Positions 1 through 7,169 of a DNA stretch of 17,151 nt are shown here, piece after piece. Position 1 is the first letter of the stretch; each line of letters starts with the position of its first letter. Where the stretch lies: NCBI GenBank assembly GCA_900548315.1, contig URJU01000027.1:1-17151 (forward strand). Reading direction: 5' to 3'. Origin of the DNA: an uncultured Coprococcus sp. (lineage in GTDB: Bacteria; Bacillota; Clostridia; Lachnospirales; Lachnospiraceae). Made by a program: the position numbers and the translations under genes. Under the pieces are notes generated by a model. That model was not told the origin of the DNA. It ran no database searches and saw only the letters and a list, made by a program, of their open reading frames with translations.

Positions 1-40
1 CTACGCGTCTCGTGGGCTCGGAGATGTGTATAAGAGACAG
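1..40. other. Nextera (Tn5) adapter remnant, not genomic
   Basis: Bases 22-40 are exactly the 19-bp Tn5 mosaic end AGATGTGTATAAGAGACAG. Bases 7-21 (GTCTCGTGGGCTCGG) are the Illumina Nextera read-2 side adapter. The six bases before that, CTACGC, fit the end of an i7 index; from memory they match the adapter form of N719 (TACTACGC). This is library sequence left at the end of the assembly, so the organism's own DNA begins at about base 41 and nothing upstream should be interpreted biologically. Confidence 0.97.
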
Positions 41-55
41 ACTCCAGTCTGTTTT

Positions 56-877
56 TCAACTGTTTTTGTCAAGTTTACTCGCCAGTTCATCAACTGTGCT
101 GCCGAGCAGAGGATGCCTCTTGTAGCCCGCTATCGCCGAGAGAGGCTGCAGCACAAATGCCCTCTTGTGCATCTCTACATGAGGTATGTGCAGGTCATCG
201 CTGTCATACACCATATCATCAAAAAGCAGTATATCTATATCCAGGGTTCTAGGTCCCCAGTGTATTATCCGCTTTCTTCCCGCATCCTTCTCTATCGAAT
301 TGACAAGCTCTAGCAGTTCCTCCGGCTCCCTGAGAGTCTCTATCTCGAGACATCCATTCAGAAAATCGTCCTGTTCAACCCCGCCATACGGCTCCGTCTC
401 TATGAAATCTGACACCTTAGTTACCTTGGTGTATCTGTCCTTGTTGAGTTCATCTATTGCCATGTCGAGGTATGATTCTCTATCTCCCATATTTGAACCA
501 AGTCCCAGATATGCAACATGCTTTTTCCTGCTTATAGACACCGATACATTGTCGACATGTACCAAAACCGGTGCCCACGGCTTTTTGACAGTCACGTCAA
601 CGCCTCGCACATCGTCGTATTTCAAGAGTATCGTATCCGCAATCTCCTCAGCCACGGCCTCGATCAGCTTATAATTTTTATTCTTCATGATATCCTGGAT
701 ATCATTGCACACCAACCCATAATTCACCGACTTATCAAGGTCGTCCGATCTTCCCGCAGCTCTTGTAGACACATGCATCGACACATCAACTATGAACTTC
801 TGTCCAAGCACAGTCTCCTCGCGGTACACCCCATGATGGGCGAATATCTCAAGTCCCTTTATATTTATTTTGTCCAT
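56..877 (-). CDS. folBK: Bifunctional dihydroneopterin aldolase / HPPK (FolB-FolK fusion)
   Basis: Two consecutive folate-pathway enzymes in one 273-residue cytoplasmic protein. Residues 1-118 are FolB, which cleaves 7,8-dihydroneopterin to 6-hydroxymethyl-dihydropterin and glycolaldehyde: GLEIFAHHGV near 8, the SVNYG segment at 50-54, and the catalytic lysine in VKKPWAPV at 97-104. Residues 119-273 are FolK, which pyrophosphorylates that product with ATP: GLGSNMGD at 125-132 and the family signature HWGPRTLDIDILL at 206-218. The order FolB-FolK matches consecutive reactions. I chose the ATG at 877 because AAGGTGA lies five bases upstream; a GTG at 886 lies inside that ribosome site and would add three residues. 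The gene starts just after the folP stop, so it is probably translationally coupled. The stop codon is natural and lies 16 bases inside the adapter junction, so the gene is complete although the contig ends here. Confidence 0.95.
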   Translation of the reverse strand: MDKINIKGLEIFAHHGVYREETVLGQKFIVDVSMHVSTRAAGRSDDLDKSVNYGLVCNDIQDIMKNKNYKLIEAVAEEIADTILLKYDDVRGVDVTVKKPWAPVLVHVDNVSVSISRKKHVAYLGLGSNMGDRESYLDMAIDELNKDRYTKVTKVSDFIETEPYGGVEQDDFLNGCLEIETLREPEELLELVNSIEKDAGRKRIIHWGPRTLDIDILLFDDMVYDSDDLHIPHVEMHKRAFVLQPLSAIAGYKRHPLLGSTVDELASKLDKNS

Positions 878-889
878 ATCTGTCACCTT

Positions 890-1699
890 CTATCTGGCAT
901 TCAGCATTGCATATGTCATCTTGAGTGCCCTGTAGTTGCTCTTTACATTATGTACTCTGAAGAAATCACAGCCCTTTACAAGTCCAAGAACAGATGTCGC
1001 CACCGTTCCCTCCTCGCGCTCTGTGACCGGAAGATCAAGTGTGAGCCCTATCATGGACTTTCTCGAAGTTCCAAGTAATATAGGAAGCTGCCACTTGTGG
1101 AGCAGCTCCAGATTGTTCATCAGGAGAAGATTCTGGTTCAAGTCCTTTGCAAATCCAATTCCGGGATCTACCATGATCTTGTCCCTGTCTATCCCTGCCA
1201 CAAGCGCCATATTCACAGACTCATCCAGATCAGCCACAACATCGGCAAGGTAGTCTGTGTAATCTGTGTTGTCTCTGTTGTGCATAAGGCAGCAAGCCTT
1301 GTCGTACTTCGCGATGACACCTGCCATCTTGTCGTCGTATTTGAGTCCCCATATGTCGTTTATCAGGTCTGCGCCTGCATGTATACCCGCCTCTGCAACG
1401 GCTGACTTGTATGTGTCAAGTGATACTGCAACATCAAATCTGCCCTTTATCGCCTCGATGATCGGAGCTGTTCTCCAGATCTCCTCCTCATCTGAGATCT
1501 TCGTATATCCTGGTCTTGTGGATTCTCCGCCGACATCGATTATGACCGCTCCCTCGGCTATCATCTTCTCTGTCGTCTCAAGTGCTGTATCCATGGTATT
1601 GTGCTGACCACCATCCGAAAACGAATCCGGCGTGACATTCAATATTCCCATCACATACGGCTCTTTCCCTGCCTCAAAACTCTTGTTGCCTATTATCAT
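890..1699 (-). CDS. folP: Dihydropteroate synthase
   Basis: FolP condenses 6-hydroxymethyl-dihydropterin pyrophosphate with p-aminobenzoate to make dihydropteroate; it is the sulfonamide target. The 269-residue protein has the usual length and motifs: MGILNVTPDSFSDGG at 17-31, GGESTRPG at 57-64, the core strands around LDTYK (94-98) and NDIW (114-117), DPGIGFAK at 178-185, TSRKS at 211-215 and RVHNV at 248-252. I chose the ATG at 1699 because GGAGG lies eight bases upstream (1708-1712) and the protein then begins as family members do. An in-frame ATG at 1732 overlaps the stop of the preceding gene (TAATG) and would add 11 residues not typical of FolP. It sits between the HD gene and folBK in the folate operon. 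Confidence 0.96.
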   Translation of the reverse strand: MIIGNKSFEAGKEPYVMGILNVTPDSFSDGGQHNTMDTALETTEKMIAEGAVIIDVGGESTRPGYTKISDEEEIWRTAPIIEAIKGRFDVAVSLDTYKSAVAEAGIHAGADLINDIWGLKYDDKMAGVIAKYDKACCLMHNRDNTDYTDYLADVVADLDESVNMALVAGIDRDKIMVDPGIGFAKDLNQNLLLMNNLELLHKWQLPILLGTSRKSMIGLTLDLPVTEREEGTVATSVLGLVKGCDFFRVHNVKSNYRALKMTYAMLNAR

Positions 1700-1731
1700 C
1701 CTTTTATCCTCCAATCGCCGTGATAGACCCA

Positions 1732-2226
1732 TTAATAAATTATTCCCTTATTTCTCTCAAAATCTGGCCAATAACACTCATCTGCCGCAGCACAGTCAAA
1801 ACAGTTTCTCGACAGTTTGTCCGCTTTATATAAAAGATACGCAAGGCCATTTCTGTCTGCCCCATCAGTGTTGTGCGAGCCTATGGCATCGCATATCAGC
1901 TCTGTCTCCTCATCGTCAAATCCACTCTGACTTAAAATATCCCCCGCAAATTTTACGCTGAGAATATGATGTTTCTCTCCCGTATCCCCCGGATCTGCAC
2001 GTCCCACATCATGTAGAAGTGCCGCGGCATATATCAACTCCATGTCTATATGAACAGCCTCTTCACTTCCTATTATATATGCTATCCTAGCCACATCCAG
2101 GCAATGGGGCAGACCATGACAGCAAAATATCCTGTCCTTTTCCTTCACACTTATCTCATACATAAGTGACTTATACATTTCATTTTTTAGTATGTTATCT
2201 ATTCTCTGCATGTATGTGTCCATCAT
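1732..2226 (-). CDS. HD-domain hydrolase-like protein in folate operon
   Basis: A 164-residue soluble protein with a metal-binding HD domain: H41 in HGLPHCLD, the H72-D73 doublet in AALLHDVGRADPG, H86-H87, H118 in IGSHNTDG and D136 in KADKLSR. HD proteins are usually phosphohydrolases acting on nucleotides or related phosphates. Soon after the last HD aspartate comes a cysteine cluster, C142-x2-C145-x5-C151, which could bind zinc or an Fe-S cluster. The start overlaps the folC stop by four bases (ATGA) and the stop nearly touches folP, so it is embedded in the folate operon. No standard substrate is known to me. Removal of phosphate from dihydroneopterin triphosphate, a step often lacking an assigned enzyme, is one inferred role. 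It could instead be a general housekeeping HD phosphatase carried in the operon. Confidence 0.85.
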   Translation of the reverse strand: MMDTYMQRIDNILKNEMYKSLMYEISVKEKDRIFCCHGLPHCLDVARIAYIIGSEEAVHIDMELIYAAALLHDVGRADPGDTGEKHHILSVKFAGDILSQSGFDDEETELICDAIGSHNTDGADRNGLAYLLYKADKLSRNCFDCAAADECYWPDFERNKGIIY

Positions 2227-3539
2227 CTTTCTATAGCCGTATCAATATAGTCTTCATGTTCTGCCCTGTCTATTATCGGTCCTATAAAAGACAATGAACC
2301 AAATATGATGACAACCGGATCATCCATATCCTCGGCTTTCCTGATAGCTTTTCTCACAGCCTCATCTATATCATCCTGCACATAAACCGAATCAATGTAT
2401 GTTTTTGCAAGTTTTCCAAGTTCTTTATTGCTCAATGCTCTGGGATTATCCGGCTGAACAGCAATAAAGCACTTGGCGCCCGGCATCATAATATCAAGCA
2501 TCTTCATATAGTCCTTATCCTTAAATACCCCACATACATATATGAGATCCTTTCCGGCAAAATAGGTGTCTATATTCTTTCTAAGCGATCTCCATCCTCC
2601 TGGATTATGCGCGCCATCCACATAAACCATAGGTCTGTCCATCAACTTCTGGAATCTACCCTTCCACATTGTATCGGCAAGCCCCCGAACAATATTCACT
2701 TTTTTTAAATCATACCCCATATTTTGAAGTGCATATGCAGTCTCCACCGCAACAGCACTGTTATATATCTGATAAATTCCTGGAGCGGATAGACTATACC
2801 GCTCCCCTTTATACAAAAATTCACTCCCATCAAGTCCACTGCTCAGAATCTTTATATCCCCCTTAGATATCATCACAGAACTCCCTGATGTGTTATTTTT
2901 TTCACATTTTTCTATCCATTGTGGCAAAAGTTCTTCATCAACCGGATATGATATGCATGGGATATCATTTTTCATTATCCCGAGTTTCTGGCTGTATATC
3001 TCCTTCAGTGTGTTCCCAAGGAATCTCATATGATCCATACTTATGCTTGCTATGATGGTACACAGCGGTCTTTTGCATACATTTGTAGCATCAAGTGAGC
3101 CGCCCATTCCTGTCTCAAGCAGCAGTATATCCACATCCATATCCATAAAGTAGCAGAAGGCTATCGCAGTCTCAGTCTCAAATGATGTTGGTCTGTCAAG
3201 TCCATCCGCCACCATAGCATCTGCCACGCTCTTTACCCGCTCAAGATATACTGCAAATGTATCCTCATCCATATACTTTCCGTCTATTTGAAATCGCTCA
3301 AGGTACGTAAATATGGTCGGAGATATATAGCGTCCTACTTTATATCCTGCGTTTTCCAGAATTTTATCCAAAAATGCACATATGGAACCTTTGCCGTTCG
3401 TCCCTGCTATATGGATCACTTTTACCTTATCCTGTGGATCTCCTAATCTTCTCAGCAGTTCCTTTATGATTTCAAGTCCAAGGACACTGCCAAGCGTATC
3501 TGTATATTTTATATATCGTATTGATTCTTCATATGTCAT
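2223..3539 (-). CDS. folC: Folylpolyglutamate synthase / dihydrofolate synthase
   Basis: FolC adds glutamate to dihydropteroate (making dihydrofolate) and to folates, using ATP, in the cytoplasm. The 438-residue length is normal. Seen motifs are the P-loop HIAGTNGKGS at 43-52, the SPTIFTYLERFQIDG segment at 73-87 (most FolC proteins have SPH there), ETGMGGSLDATN at 142-153, SMDHMRFLGNTL at 167-178, and DGAHNPGG at 308-315 in the C-terminal ligase domain. The upstream AGGAAGGTGA lies ten bases before the ATG. It begins 18 bases after the deacetylase stop and overlaps the HD gene by four bases. Because folP and folB-folK follow, the dihydrofolate synthase activity is probably used for de novo synthesis. 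Confidence 0.95.
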   Translation of the reverse strand: MTYEESIRYIKYTDTLGSVLGLEIIKELLRRLGDPQDKVKVIHIAGTNGKGSICAFLDKILENAGYKVGRYISPTIFTYLERFQIDGKYMDEDTFAVYLERVKSVADAMVADGLDRPTSFETETAIAFCYFMDMDVDILLLETGMGGSLDATNVCKRPLCTIIASISMDHMRFLGNTLKEIYSQKLGIMKNDIPCISYPVDEELLPQWIEKCEKNNTSGSSVMISKGDIKILSSGLDGSEFLYKGERYSLSAPGIYQIYNSAVAVETAYALQNMGYDLKKVNIVRGLADTMWKGRFQKLMDRPMVYVDGAHNPGGWRSLRKNIDTYFAGKDLIYVCGVFKDKDYMKMLDIMMPGAKCFIAVQPDNPRALSNKELGKLAKTYIDSVYVQDDIDEAVRKAIRKAEDMDDPVVIIFGSLSFIGPIIDRAEHEDYIDTAIER

Positions 3540-3557
3540 GTGTGGATATTCACCTTC

Positions 3558-4352
3558 CTATCTGTGTCTGATGAGCGGTGTATTCTCATCTATCGGCAAA
3601 AGTGTAAATCCTTCTGCCCGTAATTCGTCAATAAGCATCTGCAAAGATTCCACCGTGGTATGCCTCGCATCCAGATCATGCATTAGTATGACCACATCAT
3701 CATAGCAGACTGCATCATTCATGATATTATCCACGAGCTGCTCAGGTGTAAAGCTGCCACATACCGCATCATTATTAAGTGCATTCCAGTCATAATATAC
3801 CAAACCTGCAGTATTCACATAATCTATAAGCGTATCCATATCAACTTTTGATACCGTGTTGGAACTGCCGCCTGGAAATCTATAATATATACACTTAACA
3901 CCTGTTACATCATACAATAAATTCTGCAATTCCTCAACATCTTCAACGAAATCATCCAGACTGGCATATATTTTATCATAGTCATGAGTGTATGAATGGA
4001 GTCCAAGAGTGTGCCCTCTGTTAACTATATCCCTATATGTATCATAATACTCCTCTCCTCTTCCCACGACAAAAAATGTAGCTTTGACATCATTTGCATC
4101 TAGAATATCAAGTATTTCCCCTGTATTTCCAGACGGTCCATCATCAAATGTAAGATATGCCCTTTTTATCTGATCAGGCTGATCCACGGCTGCCGTTTTA
4201 GGATCATATATCCCCCCCGCCGTGTAAAATCCCCACCTGGATTGGCTCACGATATAGTAACAACAAAATATTATAGCTATAACTATCGCCGCCGCCAGCA
4301 TAATGTACTGCCAGGACTCTGATAACCCATTGATCATATTTTTATTTTTCAA
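3558..4352 (-). CDS. Membrane-anchored polysaccharide (peptidoglycan) deacetylase
   Basis: A 264-residue NodB-type carbohydrate esterase (family CE4). Residues 16-36 form one hydrophobic segment with lysines before it, so the enzyme is likely anchored with its catalytic domain outside. The catalytic set is complete: TFDDGP at 68-73 (catalytic base D70, metal ligand D71), metal ligands H119 and H123 in HSYTHD, RFPGG at 158-162, DWN at 188-190 and the LMHD histidine H225. CE4 members with this layout remove acetyl groups from cell-wall GlcNAc or MurNAc; the exact substrate cannot be read from the sequence. The start is a TTG preceded by CGGAG five bases upstream; the next ATG (4337) lies about 20 bases from that site. 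It is the first gene of the transcription unit running into folC, an odd pairing of wall modification with folate synthesis. Confidence 0.92.
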   Translation of the reverse strand: MKNKNMINGLSESWQYIMLAAAIVIAIIFCCYYIVSQSRWGFYTAGGIYDPKTAAVDQPDQIKRAYLTFDDGPSGNTGEILDILDANDVKATFFVVGRGEEYYDTYRDIVNRGHTLGLHSYTHDYDKIYASLDDFVEDVEELQNLLYDVTGVKCIYYRFPGGSSNTVSKVDMDTLIDYVNTAGLVYYDWNALNNDAVCGSFTPEQLVDNIMNDAVCYDDVVILMHDLDARHTTVESLQMLIDELRAEGFTLLPIDENTPLIRHR

Positions 4353-4380
4353 TTTTTCTCCGTTTATATGCCTTTTTTCT

Positions 4381-4410
4381 ATTATATTATCTTTATTCTT
4401 TTATTATGAA
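4381..4410 (-). promoter_or_regulatory. Candidate promoter for deacetylase-folate operon
   Basis: On the minus strand a perfect TATAAT (4381-4386) lies 18 bases downstream of TTCATA (4405-4410), a 4/6 match to TTGACA, inside the 138-base divergent gap. It would start transcription about 22 bases upstream of the deacetylase TTG. No promoter of similar quality was found facing the lipoprotein gene. Confidence 0.5.
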
Positions 4411-4490
4411 CAGTTTTATATTCACTGCATAATCCTATTTAAAGCGGGAACAATAATAGCAAAATCTTAAATACAAGGAGAATTTCAACC

Positions 4491-5072
4491 ATGAAAAAAG
4501 CTACGAAAAAATGTCCAAAGCCAAAACTCTTTCTGCTCACCGCTGGCATGGCGCTCACAATGATCATATTCTGCGGATGTGGCAATTCATCAGGCAATAA
4601 TACGACCGGAAATTCATCTGCATCAAGCACCCAGACATCAAATGCAAGCACAGAGACATCATCTGAGACAGAGAAAAACAACTCTAACTCAAAAGAGGAC
4701 AAAGGTGTGGTCGGAGGTGCCGCTGATGCAGCTAAAGATGTTGCCGACGGCGTTGCCAACGGTATAAAGGATGTTGCCGATGGTGTAGAGAACACCGTCT
4801 CTGGTATCTTCAGTTCATTTGACGATGCTCAGGACTGGTTCATGAACCAGCTGCCAAACGAAAATGGAAGATTCGAGGTGGTCAACACCGACAAAGATCT
4901 CACAAGTTTTTCAGGCGGCAAAACTGGATATCACATCGAACTTCACGACAACAACAGAGATGGTGATACAAAAGTTGGTGACTTTTATATCGATCCAAAT
5001 GACGGTAAAGTCTACAGATCAGACGAACACGGCAAGACCTTTGCCGAATATGACTTTTCCGATCTCAAATAA
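4491..5072 (+). CDS. Small Ser/Thr/Asn-rich lipoprotein, function unknown
   Basis: A 193-residue secreted protein. It has a lysine-rich start, a hydrophobic stretch at 13-27 and a cysteine pair ending in FCGCG, with C30 (glycine before it) the likelier lipid-attachment site. Residues 31-70 are a low-complexity Ser/Thr/Asn/Glu linker. Residues 75-107 form an Ala/Asp/Val-rich helix carrying the hexamer DVADGV twice (83-88 and 94-99). The C-terminal part (about 112-193) is a small soluble domain with GYHIELHDNNRDGDTKVGDF and IDPNDGKVYR, reminiscent of small beta domains but not assignable to a family. AAGGAG at 4475-4480 lies ten bases before the ATG. It is a single-gene unit, divergent from the deacetylase and ended by the hairpin at 5111-5150. 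A cell-envelope role is likely; nothing more specific can be supported. Confidence 0.85.
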   Translation: MKKATKKCPKPKLFLLTAGMALTMIIFCGCGNSSGNNTTGNSSASSTQTSNASTETSSETEKNNSNSKEDKGVVGGAADAAKDVADGVANGIKDVADGVENTVSGIFSSFDDAQDWFMNQLPNENGRFEVVNTDKDLTSFSGGKTGYHIELHDNNRDGDTKVGDFYIDPNDGKVYRSDEHGKTFAEYDFSDLK

Positions 5073-5110
5073 GTCAAGAACCCTATTAGGACAAAAACTC
5101 TCACCAAATG

Positions 5111-5150
5111 AAAAACTCTGCTCCCGGACTCTATCCGGAGCAGAGTTTTT
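5111..5150. terminator. Bidirectional intrinsic terminator between convergent genes
   Basis: The arms AAAAACTCTGCTCC..GG and CCGGAGCAGAGTTTTT form a stem of about 16 pairs with one bulged C and a short loop, giving a U-tract in both directions. It ends the lipoprotein transcript on the plus strand and the thrH-side operon on the minus strand, whose last stop codon starts at the very next base (5151). Confidence 0.9.
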
Positions 5151-5495
5151 CTAGTTATCCGCAGTGACCTCATCTTGCAGCTCATTTCGGACTGTCATAT
5201 TCTGGGGCAGCTGCAGTTCTTCCTCCTTTTGGGTCATCTCAAGGATTTCCCCTGTAACAGGATTGATCTTAACTCCCATCTGACTGGCTATCATAGTATA
5301 CATATCGAATTCCCGATCCCTTGCCGCCTTTTTACGCGCTCTGACCCCCTTCGACCTGACCATCTCCACAATGCCAAACCCTATCATAAGTACTCCAAAG
5401 AATACGTATCCCGCCATCTGATCTGTAAAAAAAGCTCTTGTAACGCTGATCACGCCAATACCTATCATGATTATTCCCATAACAAAGTTGAACAT
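5151..5495 (-). CDS. Small two-helix membrane protein, unknown
   Basis: About 114 residues. Two hydrophobic helices at roughly 4-20 and 28-45 are separated by a short loop (FFTDQMAG). A strongly basic stretch (RSKGVRARKKAARDRE) follows, then a hydrophilic C-terminal tail of about 55 residues with the segment MGVKINPVTGEILE; the positive residues suggest that the tail is cytoplasmic. The ATG at 5495 has AGGTGG eight bases upstream. Longer GTG starts (5504, 5507) directly abut the stop of the upstream gene and lie in that ribosome site. It is the last gene of the thrH-side operon and is coupled to the other two-helix protein. I do not recognise the family. Confidence 0.75.
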   Translation of the reverse strand: MFNFVMGIIMIGIGVISVTRAFFTDQMAGYVFFGVLMIGFGIVEMVRSKGVRARKKAARDREFDMYTMIASQMGVKINPVTGEILEMTQKEEELQLPQNMTVRNELQDEVTADN

Positions 5496-5507
5496 CTCCA
5501 ACACCAC

Positions 5508-5861
5508 CTATCTGTTCACAAATACGTCTTCGCCTGCCTTTTCAAGCATCCTGTCATACTGTTCATACATATACTGGACACTGTTCTCTAACAGATGATA
5601 GTGCTTGATATACGGAACAAGAAGAATCATAAAAGCAAGTGCCAGGATCAGAAGTGATATGTTGGCGGTTACAACAAACGCTATACATGCAATCACCGTG
5701 AGCACCGCAAAAAGAGCCAGCACTATGAGATGTACGAGTCTCTCATGCATAAAAAAACCTATCTGCACTAGGTGTCTGTCCATCTCTTTTTTTATATCAA
5801 GATCTTCTCTCTCCAAAAGACTGTCCACATATGCTATATATCTCTTTATCCTTTTCGCCAT
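5508..5861 (-). CDS. Small two-helix membrane protein with charged flanks, unknown
   Basis: A 117-residue protein: an amphipathic charged N-terminus (1-40, rich in Lys/Arg/Glu/Asp), a hydrophobic block at about 43-84 that splits into two membrane helices, then a charged C-terminal helix (about 85-117). Both ends are probably cytoplasmic. The ATG at 5861 is preceded by GAAGGGA at a normal distance. Its stop is immediately followed by the next gene, also a small two-helix protein, so the two may form a complex; that is inference from adjacency. The N-terminal pattern with paired charges could form a coiled coil. No enzymatic motif is visible. Confidence 0.75.
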   Translation of the reverse strand: MAKRIKRYIAYVDSLLEREDLDIKKEMDRHLVQIGFFMHERLVHLIVLALFAVLTVIACIAFVVTANISLLILALAFMILLVPYIKHYHLLENSVQYMYEQYDRMLEKAGEDVFVNR

Positions 5862-5871
5862 ATCTGTCCCT

Positions 5872-5903
5872 TCTCATGAACCATCTTCATCCTTGTTATG
5901 AGA
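5872..5903 (-). repeat. Inverted repeat directly after a stop codon
   Basis: On the minus strand TCTCATAAC and GTTCATGAGA can pair (nine pairs with one bulge) around a 13-base loop. The hairpin starts at the stop codon of the upstream gene and ends next to the ribosome site of the following gene. There is no U-tract, so it is not an intrinsic terminator; an mRNA-stability or translation-tuning element is possible. Confidence 0.4.
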
Positions 5904-6389
5904 TCAATTCATCACTTTGTTCATGAAATGTTCCCACTGAGCTATCACCTTATCATAATAAAAGCTCAGAACATATGAGTCCTCATCAACGTCAACTATC
6001 ATCTGAAAACATTTTCTGTCTGATGTCTCTTTCTTTTCCTTCGGAGTTCCCGCAAAGAATATCACTCTGCCCTCAAATTTTTTCATGACATCATCATAAT
6101 CGGATTCGTCAATCGGCTTGTCAGGAACAGATTCAACCAATACATCATTCGCATCATAATACTTATGTCCCTCCAAAAGCAACGCCTCAACACCAGGATT
6201 TATAAACCTTACCTGCATATCGCTGACATATCTGTCACTGTACAATTCATTTGCAGAATTGTTCTCTCTCACCATTGCACCATCAAGCTCAAATTCCAAC
6301 ACTCCCTGTTTTGCAGAGAATACACATCTGACTATAGTGGCATCGCGAAACGACATTGTGTCTATCTCATCAACACTGTTATATCTCAT
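5904..6389 (-). CDS. Conserved-looking hypothetical protein, unknown function
   Basis: A 161-residue soluble protein with no signal peptide or membrane helix. The first half alternates hydrophobic and polar residues in a beta-rich pattern (ATIVRCVFSAKQGVLEFELDG); the second half is acidic and ends in an amphipathic stretch (SFYYDKVIAQWEHFMNKVM). I chose the ATG at 6389 because AGAGGAA lies seven bases upstream; the longer reading frame to 6440 begins with residues of poor coding character (HSLYADVTYRCKR). It lies 57 bases downstream of thrH on the same strand, so it is probably cotranscribed. I do not recognise a family and assign no function. Confidence 0.7.
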   Translation of the reverse strand: MRYNSVDEIDTMSFRDATIVRCVFSAKQGVLEFELDGAMVRENNSANELYSDRYVSDMQVRFINPGVEALLLEGHKYYDANDVLVESVPDKPIDESDYDDVMKKFEGRVIFFAGTPKEKKETSDRKCFQMIVDVDEDSYVLSFYYDKVIAQWEHFMNKVMN

Positions 6390-6446
6390 ATTTATATTCC
6401 TCTTACATCTATATGTAACATCTGCATAAAGACTATGCAATTCGGC

Positions 6447-7049
6447 TTAGTCCATAGCTTTCTCTATAGCTGCCAGCAGCTCATCGTATGTCTCAAATGC
6501 CTCAAGATCCGGATTGTCTGCCTTTATCTGATCTGTGCTCTTGAACAGAAATCCTGCCTTGCTGGCATATATCATACCGAGATCATTGTGACTGTCACCG
6601 CTGGCTATCGTGTCATAACCTATAGACTGAAGAGCCTTAACTGTTGTAAGCTTTGACTGTGGACATCTCATCTTGAATCCTGTTATCTCACCATCATCCG
6701 CAACAATAAGCTCGTTGCAGAATATAGTAGGATATCCCAGTTTCTTCATAAGTGGACCAGCAAACTGTGAAAATGTATCACTTATTATTATGACCTGTCC
6801 CTTCTCTCTTAGCTTGTCAAGGAAGTCTTTTGCCCCTGGAATAGGATCTATCTTAGCAATAGTCTCCTGTATCTCCTTAAGTCCAAGTCCATGCTCCTTC
6901 AATATTCCAAGTCTCCAGTTCATGAGTTTATCATAATCAGGCTCGTCCCTTGTTGTTCTCTTGAGCTCTGGAATACCGCTCGCCTCAGCGAAAGCGATCC
7001 ATATCTCCGGTACAAGCACTCCTTCTAGATCAAGACATGTTATATACAT
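6447..7049 (-). CDS. thrH: Phosphoserine phosphatase / homoserine phosphotransferase ThrH
   Basis: A HAD-superfamily enzyme of 200 residues, the normal length for ThrH. It hydrolyses phosphoserine, the last step of serine synthesis, and in the characterised Pseudomonas enzyme can transfer the phosphate to homoserine. The start CLDLEGVLVPEIWIAFAE is characteristic of ThrH: nucleophile D7 followed by L-E9, where most HAD enzymes have a second aspartate. Other HAD motifs are IISDTF with S90 (motif II), K133 (motif III), and GDSHND at 151-156 with D152 and D156 (motif IV). GGAGG lies seven bases before the ATG. It heads a likely four-gene unit with three proteins of unknown function. ThrH-type enzymes are found in organisms that may lack classical SerB, so this may be the cell's phosphoserine phosphatase. 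Confidence 0.92.
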   Translation of the reverse strand: MYITCLDLEGVLVPEIWIAFAEASGIPELKRTTRDEPDYDKLMNWRLGILKEHGLGLKEIQETIAKIDPIPGAKDFLDKLREKGQVIIISDTFSQFAGPLMKKLGYPTIFCNELIVADDGEITGFKMRCPQSKLTTVKALQSIGYDTIASGDSHNDLGMIYASKAGFLFKSTDQIKADNPDLEAFETYDELLAAIEKAMD

Positions 7050-7140
7050 TATTGTTCCTCCATTTTCTTATATGTATTTTGTTTTATTCTTTATTATATT
7101 CTGTTATCCCAGATTTCTCCAGGTTCATAACACGCTTTTC

Positions 7141-7169
7141 ATTATAACACGAACTATGTACTCTAACAA
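7141..7169 (-). promoter_or_regulatory. Candidate promoter for thrH operon
   Basis: On the minus strand TTGTTA (7164-7169) and a perfect TATAAT (7141-7146) are 17 bases apart; the -35 lies in the last codons of the upstream gene. A second TATAAT at 7093-7098 with TGGAGA 17 bases upstream is an alternative. Either would give an untranslated leader shorter than 100 bases. Confidence 0.45.

Noticed and set aside
22..40. Tn5 mosaic end as a mobile element
   Set aside because: It is joined to the Illumina adapter at the contig edge, so it is a library artefact.
518..1078. Plus-strand reading frame of 186 codons across folBK and folP
   Set aside because: It is antisense to two clear folate genes and shows no protein-like composition or ribosome site.
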